A DNA stretch of 64,000 nucleotides from Cocos nucifera (lineage: Eukaryota; Streptophyta; Magnoliopsida; Arecales; Arecaceae): positions 62,001-126,000 of the forward strand of contig QRFJ01002494.1 in NCBI GenBank assembly GCA_006176705.1, written 5' to 3'. Made by a program: the position numbers and the translations under genes. Numbering within the stretch: the first letter of the stretch is position 1; each line of letters opens with the position of its first letter. Shown in pieces: positions 1 to 10,849 of the stretch. Under the pieces are notes generated by a model that was given only the letters and a program-made list of their open reading frames with translations, was not told the DNA's origin and did not search any database.

Positions 1-364
1 TGATCGTGATCATGAGCTTGTGTGGATGACTCCTAGAGGCTGAACATATGTATGGCTTGCAACTTTATCCTCAAGCCTGGATTAGTAAGTTAGAACATCT
101 AACTCACTCAGGTAATAGATCTGATCTATTATTTTTTCATACATGCATGAGATATAGTGTAGATCTAGGTTGATGTGATCAACCTTTTCCTTCTTGTTTA
201 TTTTTTATTTTAGATTTAAATGCCATGCAACAATCATATAATATGATCTTAGATATATACATTATCTAATATTTAAAATTAATTAGATTAATTTTGAGTC
301 TTTTGTTGCTGATCTAGAAAAAATTTTAAGATCTAGTTCTGAAACCCTAGATTTGGTTCCTTCA
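1..364 (+). repeat. 5' LTR of Copia-1, last 364 bases only
   Basis: Aligns by eye with the end of the LTR at 8372-8735, sharing blocks such as gactcctagaggc and the terminal ggttccttca. It ends just before the primer-binding site at 367. Differences are mostly C/T and G/A transitions. Confidence 0.9.
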
Positions 365-366
365 AA

Positions 367-378
367 TGGTATCAGAGC
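367..378 (+). other. primer-binding site of Copia-1 (tRNA-iMet type)
   Basis: TGGTATCAGAGC is the standard plant Ty1/copia primer site, complementary to the 3' end of initiator tRNA-Met. It lies two bases after the LTR end. Confidence 0.95.
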
Positions 379-505
379 TAGGTTAATTATTATATGATTA
401 TTGATGTATGCTTGGATTATTTTTAGATTAGATCTAATTAATAATCTAATATTTAAATCTAAAATTAAAATCTCAGATCATACAAACTGCTTTAAGATTG
501 TCCTA

Positions 506-527
506 CTGTAAGGTTTACCTCTTATAG
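506..527 (+). other. leader hairpin, copy 1
   Basis: CTGTAAGG (506-513), loop TTTACC, TCTTATAG (520-527). Eight pairs form if two G-U pairs are allowed. It is flanked by the related direct repeats gattgtccta and gattttccta. Confidence 0.55.
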
Positions 528-676
528 TGAAAAGATTTTCCTAGTTCATATAGATCTAATATTATTCATAAATTTATTAGATATGATTTGATATTATTTA
601 TAATTTATTTAAAAAGATTTTTAAATCAAAAAATAAAATTTTAGATTGTACGGACTGATCTTATAAGGTTGTCCTA

Positions 677-698
677 CTGTAAGATTTATCCCTTATAG
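677..698 (+). other. leader hairpin, copy 2
   Basis: CTGTAAGA (677-684), loop TTTATC, CCTTATAG (691-698): seven pairs and one mismatch next to the loop. It is flanked on both sides by ggttgtccta. It lies 171 bases downstream of copy 1. Confidence 0.55.
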
Positions 699-2273
699 TG
701 AAAAGGTTGTCCTAGTACGTGCTGATCTAAAACTTTGATCATAAAATTTTAGATTAGATCTAAAAAATTTTATGATCTAATAAAAAATATTTAATTTAAT
801 TTTAATCATCATAAATATGTTAGATTTGATCTAAGTTGACTTATGATTGATTGATGTTGAAATTATTTCAATTACATGAACTTATTTAGATTAGATCTAA
901 AGTAGTTTCATGCTCTTCTTACTTGCATATTAATTATAAATCAAACATTCAACTTGGTTAGTAGAACCATGTTGTAAAAATATTTTACAAATATGAAAAT
1001 TATTTTTGAAAAGCCAAATCCCAACCATTAGCCCAAAACATAATTAAGAATTAAGAAGTTGTTTGATTAGGATCTTGGATTGTAAATTGAAGATACTAAG
1101 ATATGAATCATAACACATTGGGTCAAAAGGATTAGTGGAGATTTGGTCCATTAATTGGGTTAGACCTAAGGTTAGATTAAAGAATGAACTTAATTAGAGA
1201 ATTGACTAAATCTAATTAATTGTTGGCTTAGATTAGGTCAAGGATTCTCTAGATCAATTATAATAGTTATAGTTGGTCAAGTCCATGTCTTTAATGAGAC
1301 CCAAGATAGACTTGATTCTTGGCTACATGGTATAGCACGAACTATTAGGTTGATCTAATTAAAACTAATTAAACTAATTAGTATCTAAGGTAAATCAGAT
1401 CGGTGGTCTTTAATTGGTAGCCCGCTTACTTGGCCATTTTTGATGGTGTCTAACACAAGCTTTGGCAAACCCTCCTACTGATCGAACTTATCTAGCCTCT
1501 TAGTGAAATTATGTTTTGATCGGATAACTTGACTATTCGAGCTGACCCATGTCAGCTAGGTAAATCAGTTTGATAAATTTAGGTGCTCCTAGACCAGCCT
1601 ATTAATGGTCTTTCTTAAGCTGACTTGGTGAAGTTAGCGAGAGGATCATGATAAGCTGGTTCATTTGACCTTTTCTCATCTTCAAATTAAATCCTCTAAA
1701 ATTATTAGATTCCTAAAATAAAATAGTTATATGATAACTAAATCATAGCCTCCCATTAAAGTGGATGATAATGGGTACATCAATTAGATAATCATTGAAG
1801 GCCCAAAGGCCTGATGCTTATCGATTGATGGAATTATCATTTATTATATGATCTCTTGGATACATCATTCTAAATGATGGTCAGGTGGGCCAACCAAAGT
1901 TGGGCATGATCATTCATTGGTTGGATGGATCAAGTATGGCCATGTTAATGGTAGGACCTAACTGGATCCTTTTTTGAGAAGGCCAAAGCCAACTGATCAG
2001 GGGCTAGGATAAAATTTAATTATTAAAAATTATTTAGAGAAATAATTGATTATGATCCTATCCTTAGATGCATAAGGGTTGGCCAACATAAGTTAGGCTC
2101 GTGTGCAGTCTATGTGGATTCTAGTACCCACGAACAAATTAGGATAATTCCTCGAATTGGAGGTAGAGGCTATCAATTCGAATAAAATAGTAGAAGAATC
2201 TTTTGATTAAAAGTCTAAATTTTTAGGTTTAATGAATCAATTACTAATTAGGTTATGATTTTTTTTTATAGAT

Positions 2274-3190
2274 ATGGTCACTTTTCTATCACTCCGATCA
2301 TTGTTGGATAATGATAAGTTGGTGGGACCCAACTTCGAAAGTTGGTACTGAAAGTTAAAGATTCTTTTGGAGCATGAATGCATCCTATATGTGATAACGG
2401 ATGATGCACTTGAGGAGCCAGCTACAAATACACGTGGAACTATTAGAGATACTTTTCAAAAGTGGCTTAGTGATCGAACCATAGTGCACTACATTATGCT
2501 AGCTATGATGAGCAACGAGTTCAATCGCAGATTTGAGATGGCTCAGTCAAAGGACATGCTTCAAGTGTTGAAGGATTTCTTTGGCACACCCAATGACATG
2601 GAGAGGCATAAGACTAGTTGTTCCATCTTCAACATCAGAATGTGGGATGGAGCCTCTGTCATTGATCATGTACTATACATGATCGAGCTGATAAAGCGCT
2701 TGAGCAAGCTCGGCTTTTTCTTGCACAAATAGTTTGAAAAAGATGCAATATTGAACTCGTTGCCCAAGTCTTATCTCCCATTCCTTACACATTATAGAAT
2801 GTCAAAGCCTGAAGTTGACTACCATGAGTTACTGAGGTTACTTCAGAACTTTAAGAAAAATCACCAACTCTACAAGGAGTCGATGAACTTAGTGGGAGGT
2901 TCATCTTCTCGTTCTCGACCCTTTGGAAAAGAAAAGAAGAACAAGAAGAAGAAAGCTAAGAAGGTGCAAGTTCAAGCTAGGACATCTGTGCAAGGTCAAA
3001 CCAGAAAAATCAAGCCCAATAAGAGTCAAGTTGAATGCTTCTTTTGCAAGAAGTGGGGGCACTGAAAGAGGAACTATCCTCAATACATTGCCTCCTTGGA
3101 TCCGAACAAGCAGAGGAAGAAGCAAGCTGTTGCTAGGCAAGGTATTTATATGATAACTCCTTGTAATTTTTCTATTTATGATATTACTGA
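2274..3190 (+). pseudogene. gag: Copia-1 gag (capsid and nucleocapsid), broken
   Basis: Gag is the structural protein that packages element RNA in virus-like particles. I place the start at the ATG at 2274 because its frame runs into a copia-type capsid region (RSLLDNDKLVGPNF, then YVITDDALEEPA, WLSDRTIVHYIMLAMM, DMLQVLKDFFGT). An in-frame TGA lies about 25 codons in (near 2349) and another stop at 2730. A basic stretch of Lys and Arg (about 2923-2990) precedes the zinc knuckle CFFCKKWGH (3039-3065). The next codon is TGA where Trp is usual in this family, and the last zinc ligand is Tyr instead of Cys (KRNYP). It cannot encode an intact Gag. Copia-2 and Copia-4 show the same two losses. Confidence 0.85.
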
Positions 3191-4560
3191 CTGGGTATTG
3201 GATACTGGAAGCTCTCATCATATTTGTAATTCATTGCAAAAATTATAGGTCAGTAGAAGATTCAAGCAAGATGAAAGATTTCTGAATGTTGGAAATGGAA
3301 GATTAGTTCCAATTCTAGCTTTAGAAATTTTGAAACTTGTATTTGAATCTCATACCAGTGCTCTTAGTGATTGTCATTTATGTCCTAGTTTCTTTTTAAA
3401 TATCATTTCTATAGGCTTTTTGGCCATGAACAATTATGAACTTTCAATAAAAAAATGAGGTTAAAGTCATTGTGAATGGTGTTACTCCTTACTATGGATA
3501 ATTAAACAATGATGTATATATGTTATCACAACCTATTAATATAGTCTATTCAACTGGCAAACATCCTAGATTTGATAACATGATAGATATCTACTCACGA
3601 TATTGTAGGTTAGGTCATATAAATAAGAACAGGATAAGCAGGTTGGCTCAAAAAGGTATCCTCGAACTTAGTGATTATGAATCACTTTCAACCTATGAAT
3701 CCTATCTTCTTGGTAAAATAATCAAGTCACCTTTTACTGAAAAAGGTGAGAGAGCCACTGAGCTCTTAGGTCTAGTACATACTGATGTATGTGGACCAAT
3801 GAACACAAGTGCCATAGGTGGATATGTCTACTTCATCACTTTTATAGATGATCTATCCAGATATGGATATGTCTATCTGATGAAACATAAGTCAAATTCT
3901 TTTAAAATGTTTAAATAATTCTAAAGTGAAGTAGAAAAATAAACTAGAAAGAGTATTAAAACTCTTCGATCTGATCAAGGAGGAAAATACCTTTCTATTG
4001 AGTTTCTCACGTATCTAAGAGAGAATAAAATTCTCTTCTAATGAACTTCTTTAGGAACACCACAGCATAATGGTGTATCTAAAAGGAGGAATCAAACTTT
4101 GTTAGACATTATTCGATCCATGATAGATTTTGCCAACTGGTCGATATCCCTCTAGAGATATACACTTGAATTGGCTTGCTATCTTTTAAATAGGGTTCCA
4201 AGTAAATCTGTGGTTAAAACTCCATATGAGATATGGATAGGACGTAAGCCAGCACTTTCACACCTCAGGATCTGGGGGTGTCCGGCTTATGTCAAATGAT
4301 TAATTATAGATAAACTTGGACCTAGGTCTGACAAGTGTGCATTTATTAGATATCCAAAAGAGATCAAAGAATACTATTTCTATCACGCTAGTGAACAAAA
4401 GATGTTCATCAGCCGTAGGGCAATCTTTTTGAAAAAGGAGTTTCTTAGTGAAGGAACTATTGCCTCTAAGGTTGAACTTGATGAAGTTCAACAGATAGAA
4501 AGTTTGACACAAAATACTGAACCTGAGTTGGGTTTGATCAGATTAGATCCGAAGCCTAAT
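3191..4560 (+). pseudogene. pol: Copia-1 protease and integrase, broken
   Basis: Protease cleaves the polyprotein; integrase inserts the cDNA. The aspartic protease site WVLDTGSSHHIC lies at about 3194-3230 with DTG intact. The reading frame shifts between the zinc knuckle and this site and again before integrase. The pre-integrase His/Cys region includes YCRLGHINKNRI (about 3600-3640). The integrase core begins HTDVCGPMNTSAIGGYVYF (about 3778-3835; first catalytic Asp) and continues FIDDLSRYGYVYLMKHKSNSF. The second catalytic Asp is in RSDQGG (about 3968-3985). Stops at 3916, around 3940 and near 4038 break it. The C-terminal part is recognisable up to about 4510 in the sense strand despite many lesions. 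Confidence 0.85.
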
Positions 4561-6242
4561 GAACCCAATCATTAAGGTGATCCAATAGAGTACCAGGCCA
4601 TCTAGACAAATATTATGGATTCTTGGTTTAGAATGATGATCCCATTGAACTTGATGAGAATGATGAGGATTCGATCACTTACATGGATGTTGAGTAGAGA
4701 TCCGACTCTAAGAAATGGCTAGAAGCTATGAGATCCGAAATGGATTCCATAAAGGTCAATAATGTATGGACATTAGTTGACCCACCTGAAGGGGTTAAAT
4801 CCATTAGATGTAAATAGATATTCGAAAGGAAAAGAAGCACAGACAAAAAGATGGAGACCTATAAAGCCCATCTGGTTGTCCAGAGGTATCGTCAATGTTA
4901 TGGTATTGACTATGAGGAGACATTCTTTCCAGTGGTAATGCTCAAATCTATTCAGATAATACTTGCAATAGCTGCCCATCTGGACTATGAGATCTGGCAG
5001 TTGGATGTCAAGAGAGCTTTTCTAAATGAAGAGCTAATCGAAGAGGTGTATATGATACAACCTGAGGGATTCACATCCACAGATGAGTCTAAGGTGTGCA
5101 GGCTTCAGAGATCCATTTATGGATTGAAGCAAGCATCTCAGAGTTGAAATCTGCATTTTGATAAAATGATCAAAATGTAAGGCTTCATTAATAATGAAGA
5201 AGAACCTTGCATTTACAAATGGACAAATGGTCCAGTAGTGGTATTTCTTATTTTGTACGTGGATGACATTCTCTTAATCGAGAATGACATCTCCACACTA
5301 TAGAAAATAAAAATCTAGTTGTTATCACAGTTCTTCATGAAGAACTTGGGTGAAGCATCCTACACCCTAGGGATGAAGATCTATAGGGATAGATCTAAAA
5401 AAATGCTTGGTATATTCCATTCCACATATATAGAAACTATGCTGAAGAGGTTCGACATGGAGAATTCCAAAAAGGGCTATCTTTCGATAGGTCAAAAAAT
5501 TTTACTTTCTAAGAAAGATTGTCTGACAACTTCTGAAGAGAGAGAGTGTATGAGTAGAATCCCTTATGCTTCGATAGCGGGGTCTATCATGTATGCAATG
5601 TCATGTATGAGATCAGACATGGCATACTTATTAGGAGTAGTGAGTAGATATCAGTCTGATCCTGAAGAAAATTACTGAAAGATGGTTAAAATCATCCTTA
5701 AGTATTTGAGAAATACTAAGGACCAATGGTTGGTTTATGATGAGTCAGATCTGAAACTGATGGGATTTATAAACTCCAACTTTTAATCTGACCATGATGA
5801 CAGCAAAAGCATGTCGGAGTATATCTTTACTCTAAATGATGGAGCCATCTGCTAGAAAAGTTTTAAGTAGCATACAGTGGTAGACTCTGTTTGCGAAGTA
5901 GAGTATATGGCAGCATCAGATGCAGCAAAAAAAGTTGTGTGACTGAGAAAGTTTATCACCGAGCTCGAAGTAGCATCCTCCATTGATGGTCCAGTCCTGC
6001 TCTACTACGACAGCACTGGAACCATAGCTCAAGCAAAGAAACCGAAGGCACTCCAGTGGATAAAGCACATTCTATGCCACTTCCATCTGATTTGTGAGAT
6101 CCTGGATCATGGTGACATCGACCTTCAGAAGATCGAAGAAAAGGAGAACCTAGCAGACCCCTTCACTAAAGTCCTAGCAATCAAGGAGTTCGACAACCAT
6201 AAGTCAAAGATGGATATTAGATACTATGTTGAGTGGCTTTAG
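4561..6242 (+). pseudogene. pol: Copia-1 reverse transcriptase and RNase H, broken
   Basis: RT copies the element RNA into DNA and RNase H removes the RNA strand. Visible RT blocks are METYKAHLVVQRYRQCYGIDYEETF (4851 on; frame equals that of gag), EIWQLDVKRAFLNEEL (4988-5035), PEGF, SIYGLKQAS, and the catalytic box LYVDDILLI at 5253-5279 with both Asp present. RT ends with the conserved SIMYAMSCMRSD block (5583-5620). RNase H follows with the acidic block ADSVCEVEYMAASDAA (about 5880-5928), YYDSTGT, and the C-terminal ENLADPFTKVLAIKEF. The natural stop is TAG at 6240-6242. In-frame stops at about 4815, 5145, 5178, 5301, 5676, 5784 and 5940 kill it. Confidence 0.9.
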
Positions 6243-6254
6243 GATAAGTGGGAG
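6241..6254 (+). other. polypurine tract of Copia-1
   Basis: AGGATAAGTGGGAG sits directly after the pol stop and one base before the LTR's TG. This is the usual place for the plus-strand DNA primer. Confidence 0.7.
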
Positions 6255-6255
6255 T

Positions 6256-8735
6256 TGTTGAAAATTATGTCCCAAAAGTTAATCGTTAGTCTGTTAATGG
6301 TTGAGCTACATTGTATATGTAATTGATCATTGATAAATAAAATATTTTAGTATATTTTTTATCACAAGTTTTCATCTTCGAACGAACTTCATTTTTGTGA
6401 TGAAGTCCTTAGGACTATTTAGTTTCGATAAAAAGAGGATTGATTAATTAGTCCTTAAATTAGTTCATGACCAAATGATAGGCTGTTAAATAAGACGACA
6501 ACGTCTGTCAAGCATAGGTCGCTGTATGCCATATAGGTTGGTTGTCCTCTTAACCAAGGAGTATGGAGAAATTGATATGGCATATAGGTGAGATGTATGG
6601 ATACATCATCATTGAACGTGACCAACTCCAGAGCATTCTGCTGTCAAGGATGTCTTTGATAGGATATAGGTATAAGTGTCCCTTAGACTTAAGATCACCT
6701 TAGTGACTTGCAAGCAACTCACTATGCTTTAGTATCAGACTAACTAAATTTCTAATTCAGTAACGAAAGGCTTTTGGGTACAGTTAAGTACTTACGAAGT
6801 TGGTGTATGATCAAGATGGAATTGACCACTCCAAGAGTTGGAAAAGAATGTATCACTGTACTTCAATATAGCAAAACCTTGGTCAAGATAATCCATCAAA
6901 TGGATTTGATATTTTAAAATACAATGTGGATAATCTGATTAGAGTTGATAGTTGAACTCTGAGGTGTCCTACGAGTATTTTGGTCAAGGGAATGAATTAT
7001 ATGGAAACTATATCTGCATGGGTTCTAAGGATCATGTTCTACACATTCGATCTATCAGATCGTTGAGTATCATTACTAGATAGTTACTTCAATTAGTATA
7101 GAAATTTATTTCTATGATACCAACTTAGGTTTGGACCTATGAGGTCACATACATTAGAGCTCATGATCTGATCGGATGGTTGATCAATGATTGAGAATCA
7201 TTCTAGGGTTAAACGATCAACACGATTGATGTTTAACCTAGTGCAAGTATTGTAGGAGGATTGATTAGCAATTTGATTGCTAATTAGATTAATTTGATTA
7301 AGCCAAAGGATTGAGATTAAGTCTAATTAAATATTATTTAATTAAATTTAGTTTGGGCTTGATTAGATCAAGTTCAATTGACTTATTGGATAAGTCAAGT
7401 GCAAGAAAAAACTAGTCCTAGTCTAACTAGTACTTAGGTCAACCCAATTTTCTAATTTGATTAAAATATTAAATTAAAATTAAATCTAATTTAATTGAAC
7501 CATTAATTAGGTTAGAACTTAATTTAATTTGATTGAGTTGGTTTTGGTTTAATTTAGTTTAAGAAACCACTTTGACCAAGTAATAGATAGAATCCTAGTA
7601 AGACTAGGATTCCTCCTTGCACCACCTTAGTCCCAACGCCCCCATGCCTATTTTTTTTGATATTTTTCATGAAAAATCCTTTTCTTTCTTCACGCACACC
7701 CCCTCTCTCCCTCTCTTTCTCATATGGTAATTGGGTAGAAGACCAAGTCAAAGAAGGAGTTTGTTTTGATATTGGATTCTATGAGATAGAATCCTAACAA
7801 ACCCAAACTCTTCCCAAAAGGTGCCACCACCTCTTCCAATTAATTTCTCTCTTATTCCATGTCAGAAACCCCTTTTCTTGTGCACCTTTTCTTGCTAGTA
7901 CATGCCAAAAATTATGGAGGAGGTGCCCAAGAGCTGGGAGCCCCTTGACTTACCCTATTTGATCTTTCCTTATCTAGTATTTGATTTAAACAAGGACTCT
8001 TTTTTTATATATATTTTGAATGAATTTTGGCTTGAAATTTTTATGGGTTATAGACCTTTGAGAGAAATTTGAGGTTTGTAAAAATTAGGGAGAGAGAACT
8101 TCTGTGCATTGAGATTCAACAGACATAAAACTAGGTGTCTAGGTGAGAGCAAAGAGAAGAAGAAGAGGGTCTTCTTCTAGGGTTGCTGTGTTCATCCATT
8201 CTCTTCCTTCTTCCTTTGGTTTTCTAAGAGTATCCCATATCTAAAACCTCTTTTCCACTTTTTCCTCTTTGAAAGAGTCTAATCTAGAAGAAAGAAGGCA
8301 TATGATCAACCATCGAAGAAAGATCAGCATAGTACTAGCATACTATGCTGATTTCTAGCATCTAGATTTCTGATCATGATCGTGGGCTCGTGTGAACGAC
8401 TCCTAGAGGCCGGACGTGTGTACGACTTACAACTTTATCCTCAAGCTTGGATCAATAAATTAGAACATCTAACTCGCTCAGACAATAGATCTGATCTATT
8501 ATTTTTTTTCATATATGCATGAGATGTAGTGTAGATCTAGGTTGATGTGATCAACCTTTCCTTCTTGTTTATCTTTTATTTTAGATTTAAATGCCATGAA
8601 ATAATCATATAATTTGATTTTAGATCTAGAAATTATCTGATATTTAGAATTAATTAGATTAATTTTGAATTTTTCACTGCTAATCTAGAAAAGGTTTCAA
8701 AATCTAGCCCTAAAACCCTAGATCTGGTTCCTTCA
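6256..8735 (+). repeat. 3' LTR of Copia-1 (2480 bp)
   Basis: Begins TGTTGAAAATTATGTCCC and ends GGTTCCTTCA (TG...CA). Its 2480-bp length equals that of the Copia-4 5' LTR. A TATATATATT run at about 8007-8016 followed by a purine-rich leader fits an LTR promoter. No credible ORF lies inside. Confidence 0.9.
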
Positions 8736-8736
8736 G

Positions 8737-9022
8737 ACTGGGCCTCTCCCTCCTCCTATCTTACACAATCAAATGTCTTCTCTTTGCTCATGTTAGGATG
8801 AGGTTCTCCTTCTTTTCCTAATAGAAAAGTAAGGATATAAAAGGGCCATTAACTGGGCCTCTCCCCTCCTCTTGTCTTACATAATCGGAGGTCTTTGCTT
8901 TGCTCATATTAGGACGAGGTTCTCCTCCTGTTCCTAATAGGATAGTAGGAACACAAAAGGGCCATTGACTGGACCTCTCCCCTCCTCCTATCTTATATAA
9001 TCGAAGGTCTTCTTCTATGTTT
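8737..9022 (-). repeat. tandem repeat (~115-bp period) in the 3' untranslated region of the Tat element
   Basis: Units start at 8737, 8852 and 8968, each with actggRcctctccc, ending in agggccatt before the next unit. The third unit is partial (about 55 bases). Periods are 115 and 116. The array begins exactly at the Copia-1 LTR end, so it may have continued before that insertion. Tat elements are known for variable tandem repeats between pol and the 3' LTR. Confidence 0.85.
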
Positions 9023-9099
9023 AAGAATGAAGTTTGGCCAAGTCATTTTCTATCATTATATAATTTTGCACCAAAAGATAGAGACATTGAAAAGAGAGA

Positions 9100-10330
9100 A
9101 TTTTATTAAGGTAAGATTATTGGTAATACATTCGCAAGTTCTCCGAATTTCAAGATCACGGGAGTGTTGCTCCTCTGAGCTCCTTCAGGTAATAAGTTTC
9201 GGGCCAGACGACCTCGTTAATTTCATATAGGTCTTTCCAATTTAGGGCGAGCTTTTCTTGATTTTGAGATTGTGAAACAACCGCTCATCGAAGTACCAAG
9301 TCTTCTACTTTAAATACTTTCCCTCTAACTCTGGAGTTATAGTAGTGAGCTACTTTCTACCTATAGGCCGCCATCCAAACTCGAGCTTCTTCTCATTTTT
9401 TCTCCAACAAGTTGAGGTCTGCCTAAAGATTCTGCGAATTACACTGCTCGTTGAATGCTACAACTCATGCTAATGGAAGTTTAAGTTCTACGGGAATGAT
9501 CGCTTCTGTTCTGAAGGCTAGGGCAAATGGAGTCTTCCCTATTGGCAATATTTGGATAGTTTGGTATGCCTAGAGTACATGATAAAGTTCATCTACCCAA
9601 GTTCCCTTTATTTTCTTAAGTCATGCTTTGATACTTTATAGCAGGATGCTATTGGTAACCTCGACCTCGTCGTTTGCCTGTGGATGAGCTACTGACGTGA
9701 AGTGGTGGAAGATATTCATGTCTTCGCAGAACTCGATAAATTTTGTTCCAGCAAACTATTGCCCATTCTTCGTTATAAGGATCCAAGGTAGGCCAAAACC
9801 TACAAATGATCGACTTCCAGACGAAGTCCTACACTTTAGCTTAATGATCTTTGCCAGAAGTTCAGCTTTAATCCACTTTGTGAAGTAATCAATTGCCACC
9901 AGGAGAAATTTTCACTATCCAGATGCCATGGAAAAGGGCCCAAGTATGTCCATCCCCTATTGTGCAAATGGCCATGGGGCATGCAAAGGTGTAAGCTCAG
10001 AGATCGATTGTCTTTGAATATTTGTATTTTTTTTATACCGATCATACTTTCTGACATACTCTATAGAATCATGGTATATTGTCGGCCAATAGTAGCCCTG
10101 CTGAAGTAGTTTGTGAGATAAGGACCCGGCCCCTAGATGACTTCCACAGACTCCTTCATGCACTTTTCATAATGCAAAGTCGGCTTCAGATGGTCGAAGA
10201 TATTTTAAGAGTAGCAAAGAATACTACCTTTTATATAACTTACCCTCATATAGAACATACCGAGAGACTTAATTTCTTAATTTTTTAGTTTCTTTTGGAT
10301 CGTGAAGAACTCCATCTTTGAGGTAAGTGA
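9100..10330 (-). pseudogene. pol: Tat element integrase, broken
   Basis: Integrase joins element DNA to the host chromosome. On the minus strand the zinc-binding region reads KVHEGVCGSHLG, then LLQQGYYWPTI and a degraded Cys pair (YDRYKK; Cys residues lost) at about 10,190-10,030. The catalytic core starts LGPFP (about 9930; first Asp region). Further on, ILITKNGQQFAGTKFIEFC and FHHFTSVAHPQAND (about 9800-9650) mark the second Asp and the HPQ block; the Asp usually before NG is Lys in this reading. The C-terminal part (YNSRVRGKVFKVEDLVLR) ends near 9120. Several frames and stops are crossed, so no product is expected. Confidence 0.75.
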
Positions 10331-10369
10331 CCAGTGGATCAATCCAGCTCAGCTCATGCTCGACTTGCA

Positions 10370-10815
10370 TTACAGACTACGATTCTTCCATACTCGGGCA
10401 TTTCAGCACTTCGAAGAAGACTTTCCTAGGCAGTTCGGTCGGAGCTAATGTGGCCAATTTAGAAAGAAGGTTGGCTCTGGCATTTTCTACTCTCGAAATC
10501 TGCTTGATGTCAAAATGGTTAAAGGCCGAGGTCAAGCTTTTTACTTTCTCAAGATATTTTATCATGCTTTCCTCCCGAGCTTCATAATTACCACTAACTT
10601 GTCCGACCATCAATTAGGAATCACTGTAAGCTTGATGTCGGTCTACTTTCAACTCCTTGACTATCCTTAATCCCATAATCAGAGCTTCATATTTGGTCCC
10701 ATTATTTATTGTAAAAAATTTAAAGCGTAGCGCATTTTCGGCAAGGATTTCTTTTGGGTTCACCAAGATCAACCCAACGCCTACGTCCGAAGCATTGGAT
10801 GAGCCATCCATATAT
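10370..10815 (-). pseudogene. pol: Tat element second (archaeal-type) RNase H
   Basis: Minus-strand reading MDGSSNASDVGVGLILVNP (10,811 down) gives the first catalytic Asp in the DGSSN motif. NNGTKYEALIMGLRIVKEL carries the catalytic Glu (YEAL), and AYSDSQLMVGQVSGNYEAREE the next Asp. It continues into ISRVENARANLLSKLATLA, where Asp is expected before Leu but Asn stands, so the last acidic residue looks lost. One stop (about 10,614) splits the domain. This extra RNase H sits between the RT-RNase H and integrase, the defining trait of the Tat group. Confidence 0.8.
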
Positions 10816-10849
10816 AAGGCCTAGAAGTCTTCAAAAAGGTTGGCTCCTT

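Larger units (their letters stand above)
379..2273 (+). other. 5' leader of Copia-1 with a duplicated hairpin element
   Basis: About 1.9 kb of AT-rich sequence without coding potential between primer site and gag start. It holds two copies, 171 bases apart, of a small stem-loop at 506-527 and 677-698. Copia-4 has a leader of similar length and content on the other strand. Apart from the hairpins I see only AT-rich sequence. Confidence 0.75.
1..8735 (+). mobile_element. Copia-1: Ty1/copia LTR retrotransposon, 5' LTR cut by the window edge
   Basis: The order on the plus strand is LTR end, tRNA-iMet-type primer site, ~1.9 kb leader, gag, protease, integrase, reverse transcriptase, RNase H, polypurine tract, LTR. 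This is the Ty1/copia order (integrase before RT). Positions 1-364 match 8372-8735, which identifies the two LTRs; the missing ~2.1 kb of the 5' LTR lies left of the window. The LTRs resemble those of Copia-4, so both belong to one family. Coding regions carry stops and at least one frameshift, so the copy is dead. The right end abuts a tandem repeat of the Tat gypsy element, which suggests insertion into that element. The target duplication cannot be tested because the left end is absent. Confidence 0.93.

Noticed and set aside
7554..7751. Minus-strand ORF rich in Glu, Arg and Gly
   Set aside because: Antisense of a pyrimidine-rich stretch inside the Copia-1 LTR.
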